Shown here: positions 53,200 to 62,591 of the stretch, one piece after another
How positions within the stretch are numbered: position 1 is the stretch's first letter
How the letters are laid out: every line of letters starts with the position of its first letter
Assembly: GCF_018130695.1 (NCBI RefSeq)
Contig: NZ_JAFCJX010000008.1
Location: 242,797-306,796 of the forward strand
Direction of reading: 5' to 3'
Source of the DNA: Bradyrhizobium jicamae
GTDB lineage: Bacteria; Pseudomonadota; Alphaproteobacteria; Rhizobiales; Xanthobacteraceae
DNA length: 64,000 bases
The notes under the pieces: model-generated
The model's database searches: none
Told to the model about the DNA's origin: nothing
Seen by the model: the letters and a program-made list of their open reading frames with translations, nothing else
Made by a program: the position numbers and the translations under genes

Positions 53200-54768
53200 A
53201 TGAGTGCCCGGTTCTCGCCGCAGTATCAGACTCTGCAGCCTGGCATCTCCGAGCAGCTGCCCGAGCCGTTGCGCGAGCTCGTTCCGACGCTCTGCATCGC
53301 CATCGCAACGATCGCCTTTGCGCCGGTTTTGCACGTGGCGAACCCGATCCTGGCCATTGCCGTCGAAACACTGATCGGTGTCGCCATTGTCGTTGCGGCT
53401 CCGACCCATGCGCCGGCCGTCGCGATCTTCGTGCTGTTCTTTCAGAACCTGTTCGTCTCGCTGCTGTCGCCGCTGGTTTCGGTTCCGTCCGATCTCGACT
53501 TCATGAAGGGCTACAATTTTCTCGTTTGCTCCGTGATGTGGCTCGCCACGTTCGCGCTGTATGTGTTGGGCCGGCGCAACCAGTCGGCAGATGCCAATCG
53601 GATCATGGGCTGGGGTATCTTCACGCTGGCCGTGGTGGGACTGTATTTCGCGATCGGCTTCGTCCAGAACGGCCAGGCGGCGTCGGTCTATCTGCGCAAT
53701 ATCGTGCTTCCGCTGTTCCTGTTTCAGCTTTCGCTGCTGACCGCCGCGACCTATCAGGTTCGGGCGACGCCGTTCCTGGTGACGCTCGGGATCGTTCTCA
53801 TCCTGTGCGGCTACATCGAGTTCGCCTTCCGCGACTTCTGGCTCGCCGTCACCAACGGCTATACGTTCTGGGGCTTCGACGAGCTGAAGGCGACCCATTC
53901 GGGCACCTGGGAGGCCGAGATGCGGGCCACCGGAAATGTGCCCGTCACCCTGAAGGATCGCTTCAGCTTCGACTTCCTGAATACGCCGCTGCTCGAAGGG
54001 TTCGGTCTGTCGAAGATCCTGCGTATCCACGGCCCGAACATGAGCGCGATCAGCTTTGGCTACGGGATCGCATTTTTCGGTTTGTTCCTGGCGTCGGTCG
54101 GACGTCCGCTGTTCGCGCTTGCTGCGCTGCCTCTCCTCATTCTCTGCAGCGTCAAGGGAGCTCTCATCACGGTGATCTTCGTGGTCGCGGCCTGGATCTC
54201 GACCCGCCTGCTTGGCGCCGTGGTGACGCTCGGGCTCGGCCTGGTCGGCTTGATGGTCTTTGCGATCGTTGCGATCCATGTCGGCTTGCAGATCGGCGAC
54301 TATCACGTCATCGGCCTGATGGGCGGCTGGCACGGTTTCCTCGAGAAGCCGCTTGGCCGTGGCCTCGGCATCGGCGGCAATCTGTCGGAGGGCTATTTCT
54401 CGATCGACTGGAGCGCTGCGCAGCAAGCCGGAACGATCGACGGCGCGGTCGAAAGCGCGGTCGGCGTCTTGATCTACCAAATGGGCATCGCCGCCTTTGT
54501 GCCGCTCGGCTTCTATTTCGCAATGGCGCTGAAGGCCTGGCGTCTCTATGCGTCTTCGGGAAACCTGACGCAGGGTCTTGCCGGTTTCGGCGTCATGGTC
54601 GTGCTGCTGAATGGCCTGTTCCAGGAAGAGGCCTTGTTCGCACCGCCGGCGCTCGGCCTGCTGCTGGCGCTGACCGGACTGGTGATCGGAAGCCAGATCA
54701 GGATGCAGACCATCGCCGATCGGGAGGCCGAGCTCGATCCGTCGATCGGTTACCGGCCAGCGGCGTAG
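53200..54768 (+). CDS. Polymerase/ligase-like polytopic membrane protein, locus 2
   Basis: 522 aa from the ATG at 53200 (AAAGG upstream). About eleven hydrophobic segments, starting at about 30, with the large hydrophilic loop in the middle (about 225-285, containing GYTFWGFDELKATHSGTW), resemble Wzy/O-antigen-ligase-type proteins; the conserved HN motif is not obvious, so the family is not certain. Near the end, KPLGRGLGIGGNLSEGYF and VESAVGVLIYQMGI match patterns of EPS polymerases (GxGxG-x-N..E-S-x-x-G). It would polymerise the locus 2 repeat unit. Divergent from the acetyltransferase, convergent with the LysR gene. Confidence 0.72.
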   Translation: MSARFSPQYQTLQPGISEQLPEPLRELVPTLCIAIATIAFAPVLHVANPILAIAVETLIGVAIVVAAPTHAPAVAIFVLFFQNLFVSLLSPLVSVPSDLDFMKGYNFLVCSVMWLATFALYVLGRRNQSADANRIMGWGIFTLAVVGLYFAIGFVQNGQAASVYLRNIVLPLFLFQLSLLTAATYQVRATPFLVTLGIVLILCGYIEFAFRDFWLAVTNGYTFWGFDELKATHSGTWEAEMRATGNVPVTLKDRFSFDFLNTPLLEGFGLSKILRIHGPNMSAISFGYGIAFFGLFLASVGRPLFALAALPLLILCSVKGALITVIFVVAAWISTRLLGAVVTLGLGLVGLMVFAIVAIHVGLQIGDYHVIGLMGGWHGFLEKPLGRGLGIGGNLSEGYFSIDWSAAQQAGTIDGAVESAVGVLIYQMGIAAFVPLGFYFAMALKAWRLYASSGNLTQGLAGFGVMVVLLNGLFQEEALFAPPALGLLLALTGLVIGSQIRMQTIADREAELDPSIGYRPAA

Positions 54769-54785
54769 CACAATCCGGGGCGACG

Positions 54786-55697
54786 TCAGCCGGGCGGCGC
54801 GTCGTTGATCTCGAGTAGCGCCTGACGCACCGCTTCCACCAGATCCAGCGCAACCGGCGAGGGGCTGCGCTGCGGCGGGAAGACAGCGGCGAATTCGAAA
54901 TCGATCCGCGGCACGAAGCGTCGCACGACGACGCCGCGGGTGGAGAATTCCTGCGCGGTGAAGGGATCGCAGATCGCGACGCCGAGTCCTGACGACACCA
55001 TCCCGCACATGATCTCCGACAGCGTTGTCTCGACCCGCAGCACGCGGCGGACGTCGTCGCGGTTGAAGGCCTGATCGACCAGATGCCGTCCGGTCGATCC
55101 GGCGGACAGCGAGATGAATGTCTCGCCCTCGAAATCGCGCGGCTCCAGTACTTGTCTTGCCGCCAGCCGATGTCCGGTCGGCAGCACCGCGACACGCGCC
55201 GGCGGCGGCAGCCGCAGGCTCGGCAGGCCGGAATGCGCGATCGGCACTTCGGCGAAGCCGAGGTCGCATTGGTTGTTCAAGACCCAGTCGACCACGATCG
55301 GCGAGATCACGCCGAAGAAGGCGAGGTTGAGGTTGGGCCGCTCTTTCAGGAAGTGTCCGGCGAGCCGCGGCAGATAGCCGTTCGACAGCGCCGGCAGTGC
55401 TGCGATCCGCAACGTGCCGGTGCGGCGGCCGCGGATCTCCTCGGCGGCGGCCGCGATGCGTTCGAGCCCGACGAAGGAGCGCTCGACCTCGGTATAAAGC
55501 GCGGTCGCCGCCGCGGTCGGCACCAGGCCGGTGCCGCGCCGCTCGAACAGCTCCATCTTCAGCAGCGCCTGGAAGTCGCGCAGCAACCGGCTGACCGCTG
55601 GCTGGGTCACAGCGATCAGTTTTGCTGCCTCGGTCACGCTGCCGGTCAGCATCATCGCCCGGAAAGCTTCCACCTGCCGCGAGTTGATCCGCGCCAT
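54786..55697 (-). CDS. LysR-family transcriptional regulator
   Basis: 303 aa from the ATG at 55697 (GCGGA upstream; ATG at 55715 adds six residues). The HTH is RQVEAFRAMMLTGSVTEAAKLIAVTQPAVSRLLRDFQ, typical of LysR proteins of the NocR/OccR type that govern opine or amino-acid uptake. The C-terminal co-inducer domain begins GTLRIAALPALSNGYLP. It is divergent from the solute-binding protein gene (185 bp), so it should activate the importer-dehydrogenase operon in answer to the transported compound and repress itself. Its exact binding site is not assigned. Confidence 0.92.
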   Translation of the reverse strand: MARINSRQVEAFRAMMLTGSVTEAAKLIAVTQPAVSRLLRDFQALLKMELFERRGTGLVPTAAATALYTEVERSFVGLERIAAAAEEIRGRRTGTLRIAALPALSNGYLPRLAGHFLKERPNLNLAFFGVISPIVVDWVLNNQCDLGFAEVPIAHSGLPSLRLPPPARVAVLPTGHRLAARQVLEPRDFEGETFISLSAGSTGRHLVDQAFNRDDVRRVLRVETTLSEIMCGMVSSGLGVAICDPFTAQEFSTRGVVVRRFVPRIDFEFAAVFPPQRSPSPVALDLVEAVRQALLEINDAPPG

Positions 55698-55715
55698 TCC
55701 GCTGGTCCCATTCAT

Positions 55716-55900
55716 AACATTTCAGCATGTACAGGGTGGCATTATTCATTGGACGACGAAAGCGGCCATGGCAGTATTTTCATCAGCGCTGGAGACAGCC
55801 TGCTTTTTCGGCAGATTCGGGCCAAATCGCCCCGATCGCCAAAGGATGGCGCGCTTCGGCTCGAGATCGTTAGCCCCGTCCCGGTATTGGAGATCGATAG
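55716..55900 (+). promoter_or_regulatory. LysR/importer divergent promoter region
   Basis: 185 bp between the LysR gene and the importer operon. It is fairly A/T-rich near 55720-55760, where a LysR-type T-N11-A site is expected. By eye I cannot fix the site or promoter. Confidence 0.4.
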
Positions 55901-56935
55901 ATGAAGTCTCTCAGCCTTCTCACCGCGCTCAGTCTCACGACCCTCGCCGCGATCTCGTCTGATGTCTCGGCCCAGCAGAAGACACTCTATGTTGCCGGCT
56001 ACGGCGGCTCGTTCGAGAAGACGATCCGCGACGAGGTGATCCCGGGTTTCGAGAAGGCGAACGGCGTCAAGGTCGAGTATGTCGCCGGCAATTCGACGGA
56101 CACGCTGGCCAAGCTGCAGGCCCAGAAGGGCAACCAGCAGATCGATGTCGCGATCGTCGACGACGGTCCGATGTATCAGGCGATCCAGCTCGGTTTCTGC
56201 GGCAAGCTCGATGGCCTCCCGGCCGATCTCTACGATGCTGCGCGCTTCAAGGGCGACAGCGCGGTCGCGATCGGTATCGTCGCCACCGGCCTGATGTACA
56301 ACACCAAGGTGTTTGCCGAGAAAGGCTGGGCGCCGCCGACCTCGTGGAACGACCTGAAGGATCCGAAATACGCCAAGCAGCTGGTGATCCCGCCGATCAA
56401 CAACACATACGGCCTCGAAGCGCTGGTGATGCTGTCGAAGATGAATGGCGGCGGCGAGTCCAACGTCGAGTCCGGCTTCAAGATCTTCAAGACCGACATC
56501 AATCCGAACGTGCTCGCCTACGAGCCATCGCCGGGCAAGATGACCGAGCTGTTCCAGTCCGGTCAGGCCGTGATCGCGGTGTGGGGCACCGGCCGCGTGC
56601 AGAGCTTTGCCAACACCGGCTTCCCCGTCGACTTCGTCTATCCGAAGGAAGGGGCGGCCACGCTGCTGACGACGGCCTGTCCGATTGCCAAGCCGAACGC
56701 GTCGCCGCTGGCCGCAAGCTTCATCAAGATGTTGCTCGATCCCAAAATCCAGCTCGTGATGCTGAAGGACTACGGCTACGGCCCGGTGCTGAAGTCGCTG
56801 GTGATTCCCCCCGAGCTCGGCAAGATGGCGCCGATCGGCGAGCGCGCGGCAAAGCTCTATAATCCGGACTGGACTGTCATCAACGAGAAGCGCGAGGAAT
56901 GGACCAAGCGCTGGAACCGCGAGGTTGAACGTTGA
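55901..56935 (+). CDS. ABC importer solute-binding protein (polyamine/opine type)
   Basis: 344 aa. A signal peptide (KSLSLLTALSLTTLAAISSDVSA) [core LLTALSLTTLAAISS] is followed by KTLYVAGYGGSFEKTIRDEV, the start of PotD/family 1 spermidine-putrescine-type binding proteins, then KLQAQKGNQQIDVAIVDDGPMYQA, ATGLMYNTKVF and LKDPKYAKQLVIPP. It would bind an amine or amino-acid-derived compound in the periplasm. It is the first gene of an operon with ATPase, two permeases and the dehydrogenase genes, so the ligand is likely the dehydrogenase substrate. Confidence 0.92.
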   Translation: MKSLSLLTALSLTTLAAISSDVSAQQKTLYVAGYGGSFEKTIRDEVIPGFEKANGVKVEYVAGNSTDTLAKLQAQKGNQQIDVAIVDDGPMYQAIQLGFCGKLDGLPADLYDAARFKGDSAVAIGIVATGLMYNTKVFAEKGWAPPTSWNDLKDPKYAKQLVIPPINNTYGLEALVMLSKMNGGGESNVESGFKIFKTDINPNVLAYEPSPGKMTELFQSGQAVIAVWGTGRVQSFANTGFPVDFVYPKEGAATLLTTACPIAKPNASPLAASFIKMLLDPKIQLVMLKDYGYGPVLKSLVIPPELGKMAPIGERAAKLYNPDWTVINEKREEWTKRWNREVER

Positions 56936-56962
56936 GCTGACCGGCCGCGCCGGAGACCATCC

Positions 56963-58000
56963 ATGGCCTATCTCGAGCTCGATCGGGTCGCCAAGCAGTT
57001 CGGCGCGCAGACTGTCGTCGATGACTTCAGTCTCGCGGTCGGCAAGGGGGAGTTCGTTTCCTTCCTCGGTCCATCCGGCTGCGGCAAGACCACGACCTTG
57101 CAGATGATCGCGGGATTCCTCGAGCCGACGCGTGGCACGATCCGGCTTGAGGGCAGTCATCTGACCAAGGTCCATCCGGCCAAGCGCGGGCTCGGCATCG
57201 TTTTTCAGAGCTACGCGCTGTTTCCGCACATGACCGCGGCGGAAAACGTCGCGTTCGGCCTCGAAATGCGGAACGTACCGCGCGACGAGCGTGCCGAACG
57301 GGTCCGTTCGGCGCTCGCGATGGTCGGGCTCGCCGGCTACGAGGAGCGCTATCCGCGCCGGATGTCCGGCGGCCAGCAGCAACGCGTGGCGCTGGCGCGG
57401 GCGCTGGTGATCCGGCCGAGCGTGCTGCTGCTCGACGAGCCCCTGTCGAACCTCGACGCCAAGCTGCGCGAAGGCATGCAGATCGAGCTGCGCCAGATCC
57501 AGCGCACGCTCGGCACCACCACGATCCTGGTCACCCATGACCAGAACGAGGCGATGTCGCTGTCCGATCGGATCGTGGTGATGAGCCAGGGCAGGATCGA
57601 GCAGATCGGCACGCCGCAGGACACCTATGAGCGGCCAGCCTCGGCTTTCGTCTCGCAGTTCCTCGGCAAGACCAACGATTTCGCCGCGACGATCGATCGA
57701 ACCGTTGCGTCCGCGCGTCTGGTCGCGGGCTCCTGGAGCGCGCCGGCCCCGGCGGGGTTCAATGGCTCGGTGACGATCAGCCTTCGTCCTGAAAGGATCG
57801 GCTTTGCAGACACGGGACTCGCCGCAAAGATCATCACGCGCATCTTCCAGGGCAATCATTGGCTGTTCCAGTGCGAGAGCGAATGCGGCCCTGCGATCGT
57901 GATCCGGCAGAATGACGGCCAGCCGCAACCGGCCGAAGGGGATGTGGTGCGCCTCACGTGGCGGGTCGAGGACATGAGCCTGCGCGGAGGCGGCGCATGA
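56963..58000 (+). CDS. ABC importer ATPase (PotA-like)
   Basis: 345 aa with Walker A GPSGCGKTT, signature MSGGQQQRVALARALV, Walker B VLLLDEPLSNLD and His-loop LVTHDQNEAM. The C-terminal TOBE-like domain (from about 240) shows this to be a PotA/FbpC-type subunit. It follows the binding-protein gene by 27 bp and overlaps the next permease gene by 4 bp (ATGA). It powers uptake of the same ligand. Confidence 0.94.
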   Translation: MAYLELDRVAKQFGAQTVVDDFSLAVGKGEFVSFLGPSGCGKTTTLQMIAGFLEPTRGTIRLEGSHLTKVHPAKRGLGIVFQSYALFPHMTAAENVAFGLEMRNVPRDERAERVRSALAMVGLAGYEERYPRRMSGGQQQRVALARALVIRPSVLLLDEPLSNLDAKLREGMQIELRQIQRTLGTTTILVTHDQNEAMSLSDRIVVMSQGRIEQIGTPQDTYERPASAFVSQFLGKTNDFAATIDRTVASARLVAGSWSAPAPAGFNGSVTISLRPERIGFADTGLAAKIITRIFQGNHWLFQCESECGPAIVIRQNDGQPQPAEGDVVRLTWRVEDMSLRGGGA

Positions 58001-58896
58001 GCGCCGCTGCCGATACCGCGTCGGCCGCGCCCGCCGATGATCGGAGGGCAGGCGCGCCGTGGGCACTGGCCGCACCCGCGCTGATGCTGTTCGTCGGCGT
58101 GCTCGTGATCCCGCTTGCGATGACTGTGATGCTGTCGTTCCACGATTGGGGCCAGTACAAGGGCATCGAGCCGGTTTTCATCCTGAAGAATTGGCATGAG
58201 ATCGCGACTGATCCCTATTACGCCGAGATGTTCTGGCGGACGTTTCGCATCGCGATCCTGACGACATTCCTCACCGCCGTGCTCGGCGCGCCCGAGGCGT
58301 ACATCCTCAACCGCATGAGCGGGCGCTGGCGGAGCGTCTTTCTGCTCGTGATCCTCGGGCCGCTCTTGATCTCCGTGGTCGCGCGCACGCTCGGCTGGGC
58401 GCTGCTGTTCGGCGGCAACAATGGTCTCGTCAACAAGCTCATGATGTCGCTCGGGCTGATCCGCGCGCCGATTCCCTTCATGTTCACCGAGACCGGCATG
58501 GTGGTCGCGCTCGCGCATGTGATGATGCCGTTCATGGTGCTGTCGGTGTGGGCGGCGCTGCAGCGGCTCGATCCGCAGATCGAGAATGCCGCGCTGTCGC
58601 TTGGTGCCGGCCCCGTGACCATCATCCGCCGCATCGTCATGCCGCAGATCATGCCGGGCGTGCTGTCGGGGGCGATCATCGTGTTCTCGCTGTCGGCCAG
58701 TGCGTTCGCCACGCCCGCGATCATCGGCGGCCGCCGGCTGAAGGTCGCGGCGACGCTGGCATATGACGAATTCCTCAACACGCTGAACTGGCCGCTCGGC
58801 GCGGCGGTCGCCACCCTCTTGCTGGTGGCGCTGGTGCTGATCGTGGTCGGCAGCAACGCGCTGATCGAGCGGCGGTACGCGGAGGTGTTCCGATGA
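57997..58896 (+). CDS. ABC importer permease (PotB-like)
   Basis: 299 aa from the ATG at 57997, which overlaps the ATPase stop. Six membrane helices and the EAA-type loop ENAALSLGAGPVTIIRRIVMP mark an inner-membrane binding-protein-dependent permease. The N-terminal 25 residues are Ala-rich and cytoplasmic. It overlaps the second permease gene by 4 bp. It is the first of two permeases forming the channel. Confidence 0.93.
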   Translation: MSAAADTASAAPADDRRAGAPWALAAPALMLFVGVLVIPLAMTVMLSFHDWGQYKGIEPVFILKNWHEIATDPYYAEMFWRTFRIAILTTFLTAVLGAPEAYILNRMSGRWRSVFLLVILGPLLISVVARTLGWALLFGGNNGLVNKLMMSLGLIRAPIPFMFTETGMVVALAHVMMPFMVLSVWAALQRLDPQIENAALSLGAGPVTIIRRIVMPQIMPGVLSGAIIVFSLSASAFATPAIIGGRRLKVAATLAYDEFLNTLNWPLGAAVATLLLVALVLIVVGSNALIERRYAEVFR

Positions 58897-59699
58897 CGCG
58901 GAACGGCCCGCTCGCACTCGCATTCCACACCGTCTTCGTCATCGTCATGCTGGCGCCGATCGTGGTCGTGTGCCTCGTCGCCTTCACGCCGGAAGGCTAT
59001 CTGTCGCTGCCGACCAATGGCTTCTCGCTGCGCTGGTTCAGGACCATCGCGAACTATCCCGAATTCGTTCATGCGTTCTGGGTCAGTCTCGGCCTCGGCG
59101 CGCTGTCCTCCTTCGTGGCCGTTGCGTTCGCCGTGCCGGCGGCATTGGCGATCGCGCGCTACAAGTTCCCCGGCCGCGACGCATTGTCGGCACTGTTCCT
59201 GTCGCCCTTGATGATTCCGCATGTCGTGCTCGGCATCGCCTTCCTGCGCTTCTTCACCTCGGTCGGCATCGGCGGCACGTTCTCCGCACTGTTGATCGCG
59301 CATGTGATCGTGGTGTTTCCGTTCGCCCTGCGCCTGACGCTCGCGGCCGCCACCGGCATGGATCGCTCCGTCGAGATGGCTGCCGTCTCGCTCGGCGCCG
59401 GCAGCTTCACTCTGTTCCGCCGCGTGACCTTGCCGCTGATCCTGCCGGGCGTCATCAGCGGCTGGGCGCTCGCCTTCATCCAGTCCTTTGACGATCTCAC
59501 CATGACCGTCTTCCTGGCCGCGCCCGGCACCGAGACGCTGCCGGTGCGCATGTTCCTTTACATCCAGGACAACATCGATCCGCTGGTGACATCGGTCTCT
59601 GCCTGCGTCATCGCGATCACCATGACCGCCCTCATTTTGCTCGACCGCCTTTACGGGCTCGACCGCGTGCTCGCGGGAAAAAGCGATCCGGGGCGATAG
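58893..59699 (+). CDS. ABC importer permease (PotC-like)
   Basis: 268 aa, six helices, EAA loop EMAAVSLGAGSFTLFRRVTLPLI. It starts in the stop of the previous gene and ends 9 bp before the oxidoreductase gene, showing one operon. It forms the channel with the previous permease. Confidence 0.93.
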   Translation: MTRNGPLALAFHTVFVIVMLAPIVVVCLVAFTPEGYLSLPTNGFSLRWFRTIANYPEFVHAFWVSLGLGALSSFVAVAFAVPAALAIARYKFPGRDALSALFLSPLMIPHVVLGIAFLRFFTSVGIGGTFSALLIAHVIVVFPFALRLTLAAATGMDRSVEMAAVSLGAGSFTLFRRVTLPLILPGVISGWALAFIQSFDDLTMTVFLAAPGTETLPVRMFLYIQDNIDPLVTSVSACVIAITMTALILLDRLYGLDRVLAGKSDPGR

Positions 59700-59708
59700 G
59701 AGAAGTTG

Positions 59709-60857
59709 ATGCCAAGGAAATATGGCGGCGAATATGACGTCGCCGTCGTCGGTGGCGGGCTGCTCGGCTCCGCGATTGCGTGGGGCCTTGGCCGGCTTGG
59801 CAAGACGGTTGCCGTGCTCGACGAGGGCGACATCGCCAAGCGCGCCTCGCGCGCCAATTTTGCGCTGGTCTGGGTGCAGAGCAAGGGGCTGGGCATGCCG
59901 GCCTATACCGGCTGGACGGTGCGTGCCTCGCAGGCCTGGCCGAAGCTTGCCGCCGCGCTGCAGCAGCAGACCGGTCTCGACGTCTGCCTGCAGCAGAACG
60001 GCGGCTTCCATCTGACGCTCGGCGATGACGAGTTCGCGCAGCGCGGCCAGCTCGTCACGCGCATGCACAACCAGGTTGGTGCGGCCGACTACCGGATGGA
60101 GATGATGTCGGCGTCGGATGTGAAAAAGGCGCTGCCGCTGATTGGACCCGAAGTGTCGGGCGGCAGCTTCTGTCCGTTCGACGGTCACGTAAATTCGCTG
60201 CGCACCTTCCGCGCCTTCCACGCCGGCTTCAAGGCGTTCGGCATTGACTACTTCCCGGAGCGGCCGGTTTCGGCGATCACGCGCAACGACAGCGAATTTC
60301 GTTTGACGACGCCGGGCGGCGAGATCCGGTCCGAAAAGGTCGTACTCGCCGCAGGGAATGCCAACCAGGCGCTCGCGCCGATGGTCGGCCTGTTCGCGCC
60401 GATGGGGCCGACGCGCGGCCAGATCGTGGTGACCGAGCGCACCATGCCGTTCCTGCCGCATCCGCTGACCACGATCCGCCAGACCGACGAGGGCACCGTG
60501 ATGATCGGCGACAGCAAGGAGGACGAGCTCGACGATCGCGTGCTGAAGCATCCGATCAGCGGCGTGATGGCTGACCGGGCGCAGCGGATGTTTCCGCATC
60601 TGGCGCGGCTCAATGTGGTCAGGAGCTGGGCCGGCATTCGCGTGATGCCGCAGGACGGCTTTCCGATCTACGACCAGTCGGAAGCCCATCCCGGCGCCTT
60701 CGTCGCCTGCTGCCATTCCGGCGTCACGCTGGCCTCCAACCACGCCTTCGATGTCGCGCGCATGGTCGCCGGCGGCGCGCTCGAGCCGGAGTTGGTCGGT
60801 GCGTTCTCGGCCAGCCGCTTCGGCTGCGAGGGCGCCACCAATAACAGCGGTTACTAA
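59709..60857 (+). CDS. FAD-dependent oxidoreductase (DAO family)
   Basis: 382 aa from the ATG at 59709 (GGAGAAG upstream; TTG at 59706 also possible). N-terminal VAVVGGGLLGSAIAWGLGRLG is the FAD-binding Rossmann motif; CPFDGHVNSLRTFRAF and the C-terminal RSWAGIRVMPQDGFPIYD match D-amino-acid/sarcosine/glycine-oxidase-like enzymes. It should oxidise a C-N bond of an imported amine or N-alkyl amino acid. It is one of two such proteins in the operon; this one may be the substrate-side beta subunit or a separate enzyme. Confidence 0.88.
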   Translation: MPRKYGGEYDVAVVGGGLLGSAIAWGLGRLGKTVAVLDEGDIAKRASRANFALVWVQSKGLGMPAYTGWTVRASQAWPKLAAALQQQTGLDVCLQQNGGFHLTLGDDEFAQRGQLVTRMHNQVGAADYRMEMMSASDVKKALPLIGPEVSGGSFCPFDGHVNSLRTFRAFHAGFKAFGIDYFPERPVSAITRNDSEFRLTTPGGEIRSEKVVLAAGNANQALAPMVGLFAPMGPTRGQIVVTERTMPFLPHPLTTIRQTDEGTVMIGDSKEDELDDRVLKHPISGVMADRAQRMFPHLARLNVVRSWAGIRVMPQDGFPIYDQSEAHPGAFVACCHSGVTLASNHAFDVARMVAGGALEPELVGAFSASRFGCEGATNNSGY

Positions 60858-60882
60858 AGTGAAGGAGCCTGGAGGCATCCCC

Positions 60883-61179
60883 ATGTTCAGACGATCCGAA
60901 CTCGACCACAGGCCTTCCGTGCAAATCTTCGTGGACGGCGCCGCCGTCGCCGCGCGCGAGGGCGACACCGTGTCTGCCGCGCTGCTCGCCTCCGGCCGCG
61001 ACGTGCGCCGCCTGACCGCTGTCAGCGGCGCGCCGCGTCTGCCGTACTGCATGATGGGCGTGTGCTTCGACTGCCTCGTCACCATCGACGGCGTCGGCAA
61101 TCGCCAGGGCTGTTTGGTGCCTGTAGCCGAGGGCATGCAGGTCGAACTGCAAAAGGGCAAGCGGGAGATCGGACGATGA
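60883..61179 (+). CDS. [2Fe-2S] small subunit of an amine/proline-type dehydrogenase (HcnA/OoxA-N-like)
   Basis: 98 aa from the ATG at 60883, GGAGG 7 nt upstream. Four Cys in LPYCMMGVCFDCLVTIDGVG and QGCLV (56, 61, 64, 77) form the plant-type ferredoxin cluster site, preceded by the beta strand VQIFVDGAAVAAREG. It matches the small subunit of HcnABC, opine oxidase and D-hydroxyproline dehydrogenase (LhpE-type) complexes. It is translationally coupled to the next gene by a 4-bp overlap. Confidence 0.9.
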   Translation: MFRRSELDHRPSVQIFVDGAAVAAREGDTVSAALLASGRDVRRLTAVSGAPRLPYCMMGVCFDCLVTIDGVGNRQGCLVPVAEGMQVELQKGKREIGR

Positions 61180-62591
61180 CGATGCCGAGGCGCGATGCTT
61201 ACGACGTCGTGGTGATCGGGGCCGGGCCGGCCGGGCTCGCCGCTGCCACGACCGCGGCCGAGGCAGGATTGTCGACACTGCTGCTCGACGAGAACGCAGG
61301 TCCCGGCGGCCAGGTGTTCCGCGCCATCGCCGCGACACCGGTGACGGATCGCAAGCAGCTCGGTGCCGATTACTGGGTCGGCGCCGACCTCGTGCAGGCG
61401 CTGCGCGCCACGAGCGCCGAAGTTATTCACCGCGCCACGGTGTGGAGTCTCGATCGCAACCTCGAGATCGGCGTCTCCATCGGCGGCGCCTCGGCTTTCG
61501 TCAAGGCGCGACGCGTGATCCTCGCGACCGGTGCGCTGGAGCGGCCGTTCCCGATTCCCGGCTGGACATTGCCCGGCGTCATGACGGCTGGCGCAGCACA
61601 GACCATGCTGAAGGCGTCGGCGCTGGTCCCCGATGGTCGCACCGTGATCGCGGGGCAGGGGCCGCTGCTCTGGCTGCTCGCCGCGCAGATCCTGCGGCTC
61701 GGCGGCCGCATCGACCGCATTCTCGACACCACCGAGCGCCGCAACTATTTCGCCGCGCTGCCTCACGCGTTCGCATTCCTCACGTCGCCCTATTTCGCCA
61801 AGGGCCTCGCCCTGATGCGGGAGGTGCGGGCGAAGGTGCCGGTCGTCTCCGGTGTCAGCGAGCTTGTCGCCGCCGGCGATGGCCAGCTCGCGACCGTGAG
61901 CTATGTTGCCGGCGGCCGGCGCGAGACGATGTATGCGGATCTGCTGCTGCTGCATCAGGGCGTCGTGCCCAACGTCAATCTGGCGATGGCCGCCGGCGTC
62001 GAGCATCGCTGGGACGAGATGCAGCTGTGCTGGTCGCCGGTGCTTGACGCCGATGGCCATTCGTCCGTCGCCGGTATCGCGATCGCCGGCGATGGCGCTG
62101 GGATCGGCGGCGCCGGCGCGGCGGTGGTGCGCGGTCGCATCGCTGCGCGCGCAGCGGTGGAGGCGCTGGCGCCGGCTTCTGCCGCGAAGCTTGCGCAGAT
62201 GGCAGCCTTGCGTGCCGATCTCGCTCACGCCGAGCGCGGCCGCGTCTTCCTCGATTCCCTGTTTCGTCCCGCGGTGCAATTCCGCATTCCCTCCGGTGAC
62301 ACCATCGTCTGTCGCTGCGAGGAGGTCACAGCGAAGGATGTTCTCGACTCCGTTGCGATCGGGGCGACAGGGCCCAATCAACTCAAGGCCTATCGCCGCA
62401 CCGGCATGGGTCCGTGCCAGGGGCGGCTGTGTGGTCTCACCGTCACCGAGCTGATGGCCGAGGCGCGGGCCAAGACTCCGCAGGAGATCGGCTACTACCG
62501 GCTCCGCGCGCCGGTGAAGCCGATCACGCTGGCCGAGCTCGCCTCCGTTCCGAGCACCGAGGATGACGTCAAGGCGGTGGTGCGCGGATGA
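61176..62591 (+). CDS. FAD/NAD(P)-dependent subunit of amine dehydrogenase (HcnB/OoxA-like)
   Basis: 471 aa from the ATG at 61176. VVIGAGPAGLAAATTAAEAG is the N-terminal dinucleotide motif; RVILATGALERPFPIPGW and the second NAD-like motif near 155-180 follow. The C-terminal part holds CRCEEVTAKDVLDSV and GMGPCQGRLCG, a BFD-like [2Fe-2S] Cys set. It is the large alpha-type subunit in opine oxidase and HcnB and takes electrons from the FAD beta subunit. Overlaps its neighbours on both sides by 4 bp. Confidence 0.92.
   Translation: MTMPRRDAYDVVVIGAGPAGLAAATTAAEAGLSTLLLDENAGPGGQVFRAIAATPVTDRKQLGADYWVGADLVQALRATSAEVIHRATVWSLDRNLEIGVSIGGASAFVKARRVILATGALERPFPIPGWTLPGVMTAGAAQTMLKASALVPDGRTVIAGQGPLLWLLAAQILRLGGRIDRILDTTERRNYFAALPHAFAFLTSPYFAKGLALMREVRAKVPVVSGVSELVAAGDGQLATVSYVAGGRRETMYADLLLLHQGVVPNVNLAMAAGVEHRWDEMQLCWSPVLDADGHSSVAGIAIAGDGAGIGGAGAAVVRGRIAARAAVEALAPASAAKLAQMAALRADLAHAERGRVFLDSLFRPAVQFRIPSGDTIVCRCEEVTAKDVLDSVAIGATGPNQLKAYRRTGMGPCQGRLCGLTVTELMAEARAKTPQEIGYYRLRAPVKPITLAELASVPSTEDDVKAVVRG

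Noticed and set aside
53137..55749. Minus-strand frame of 870 codons
   Set aside because: Antisense to the polymerase-like gene and out of frame with the LysR gene; no family motifs.
55742..58923. Large minus-strand frames over the importer genes
   Set aside because: Antisense to binding-protein, ATPase and permease genes with clear motifs and coupled starts.
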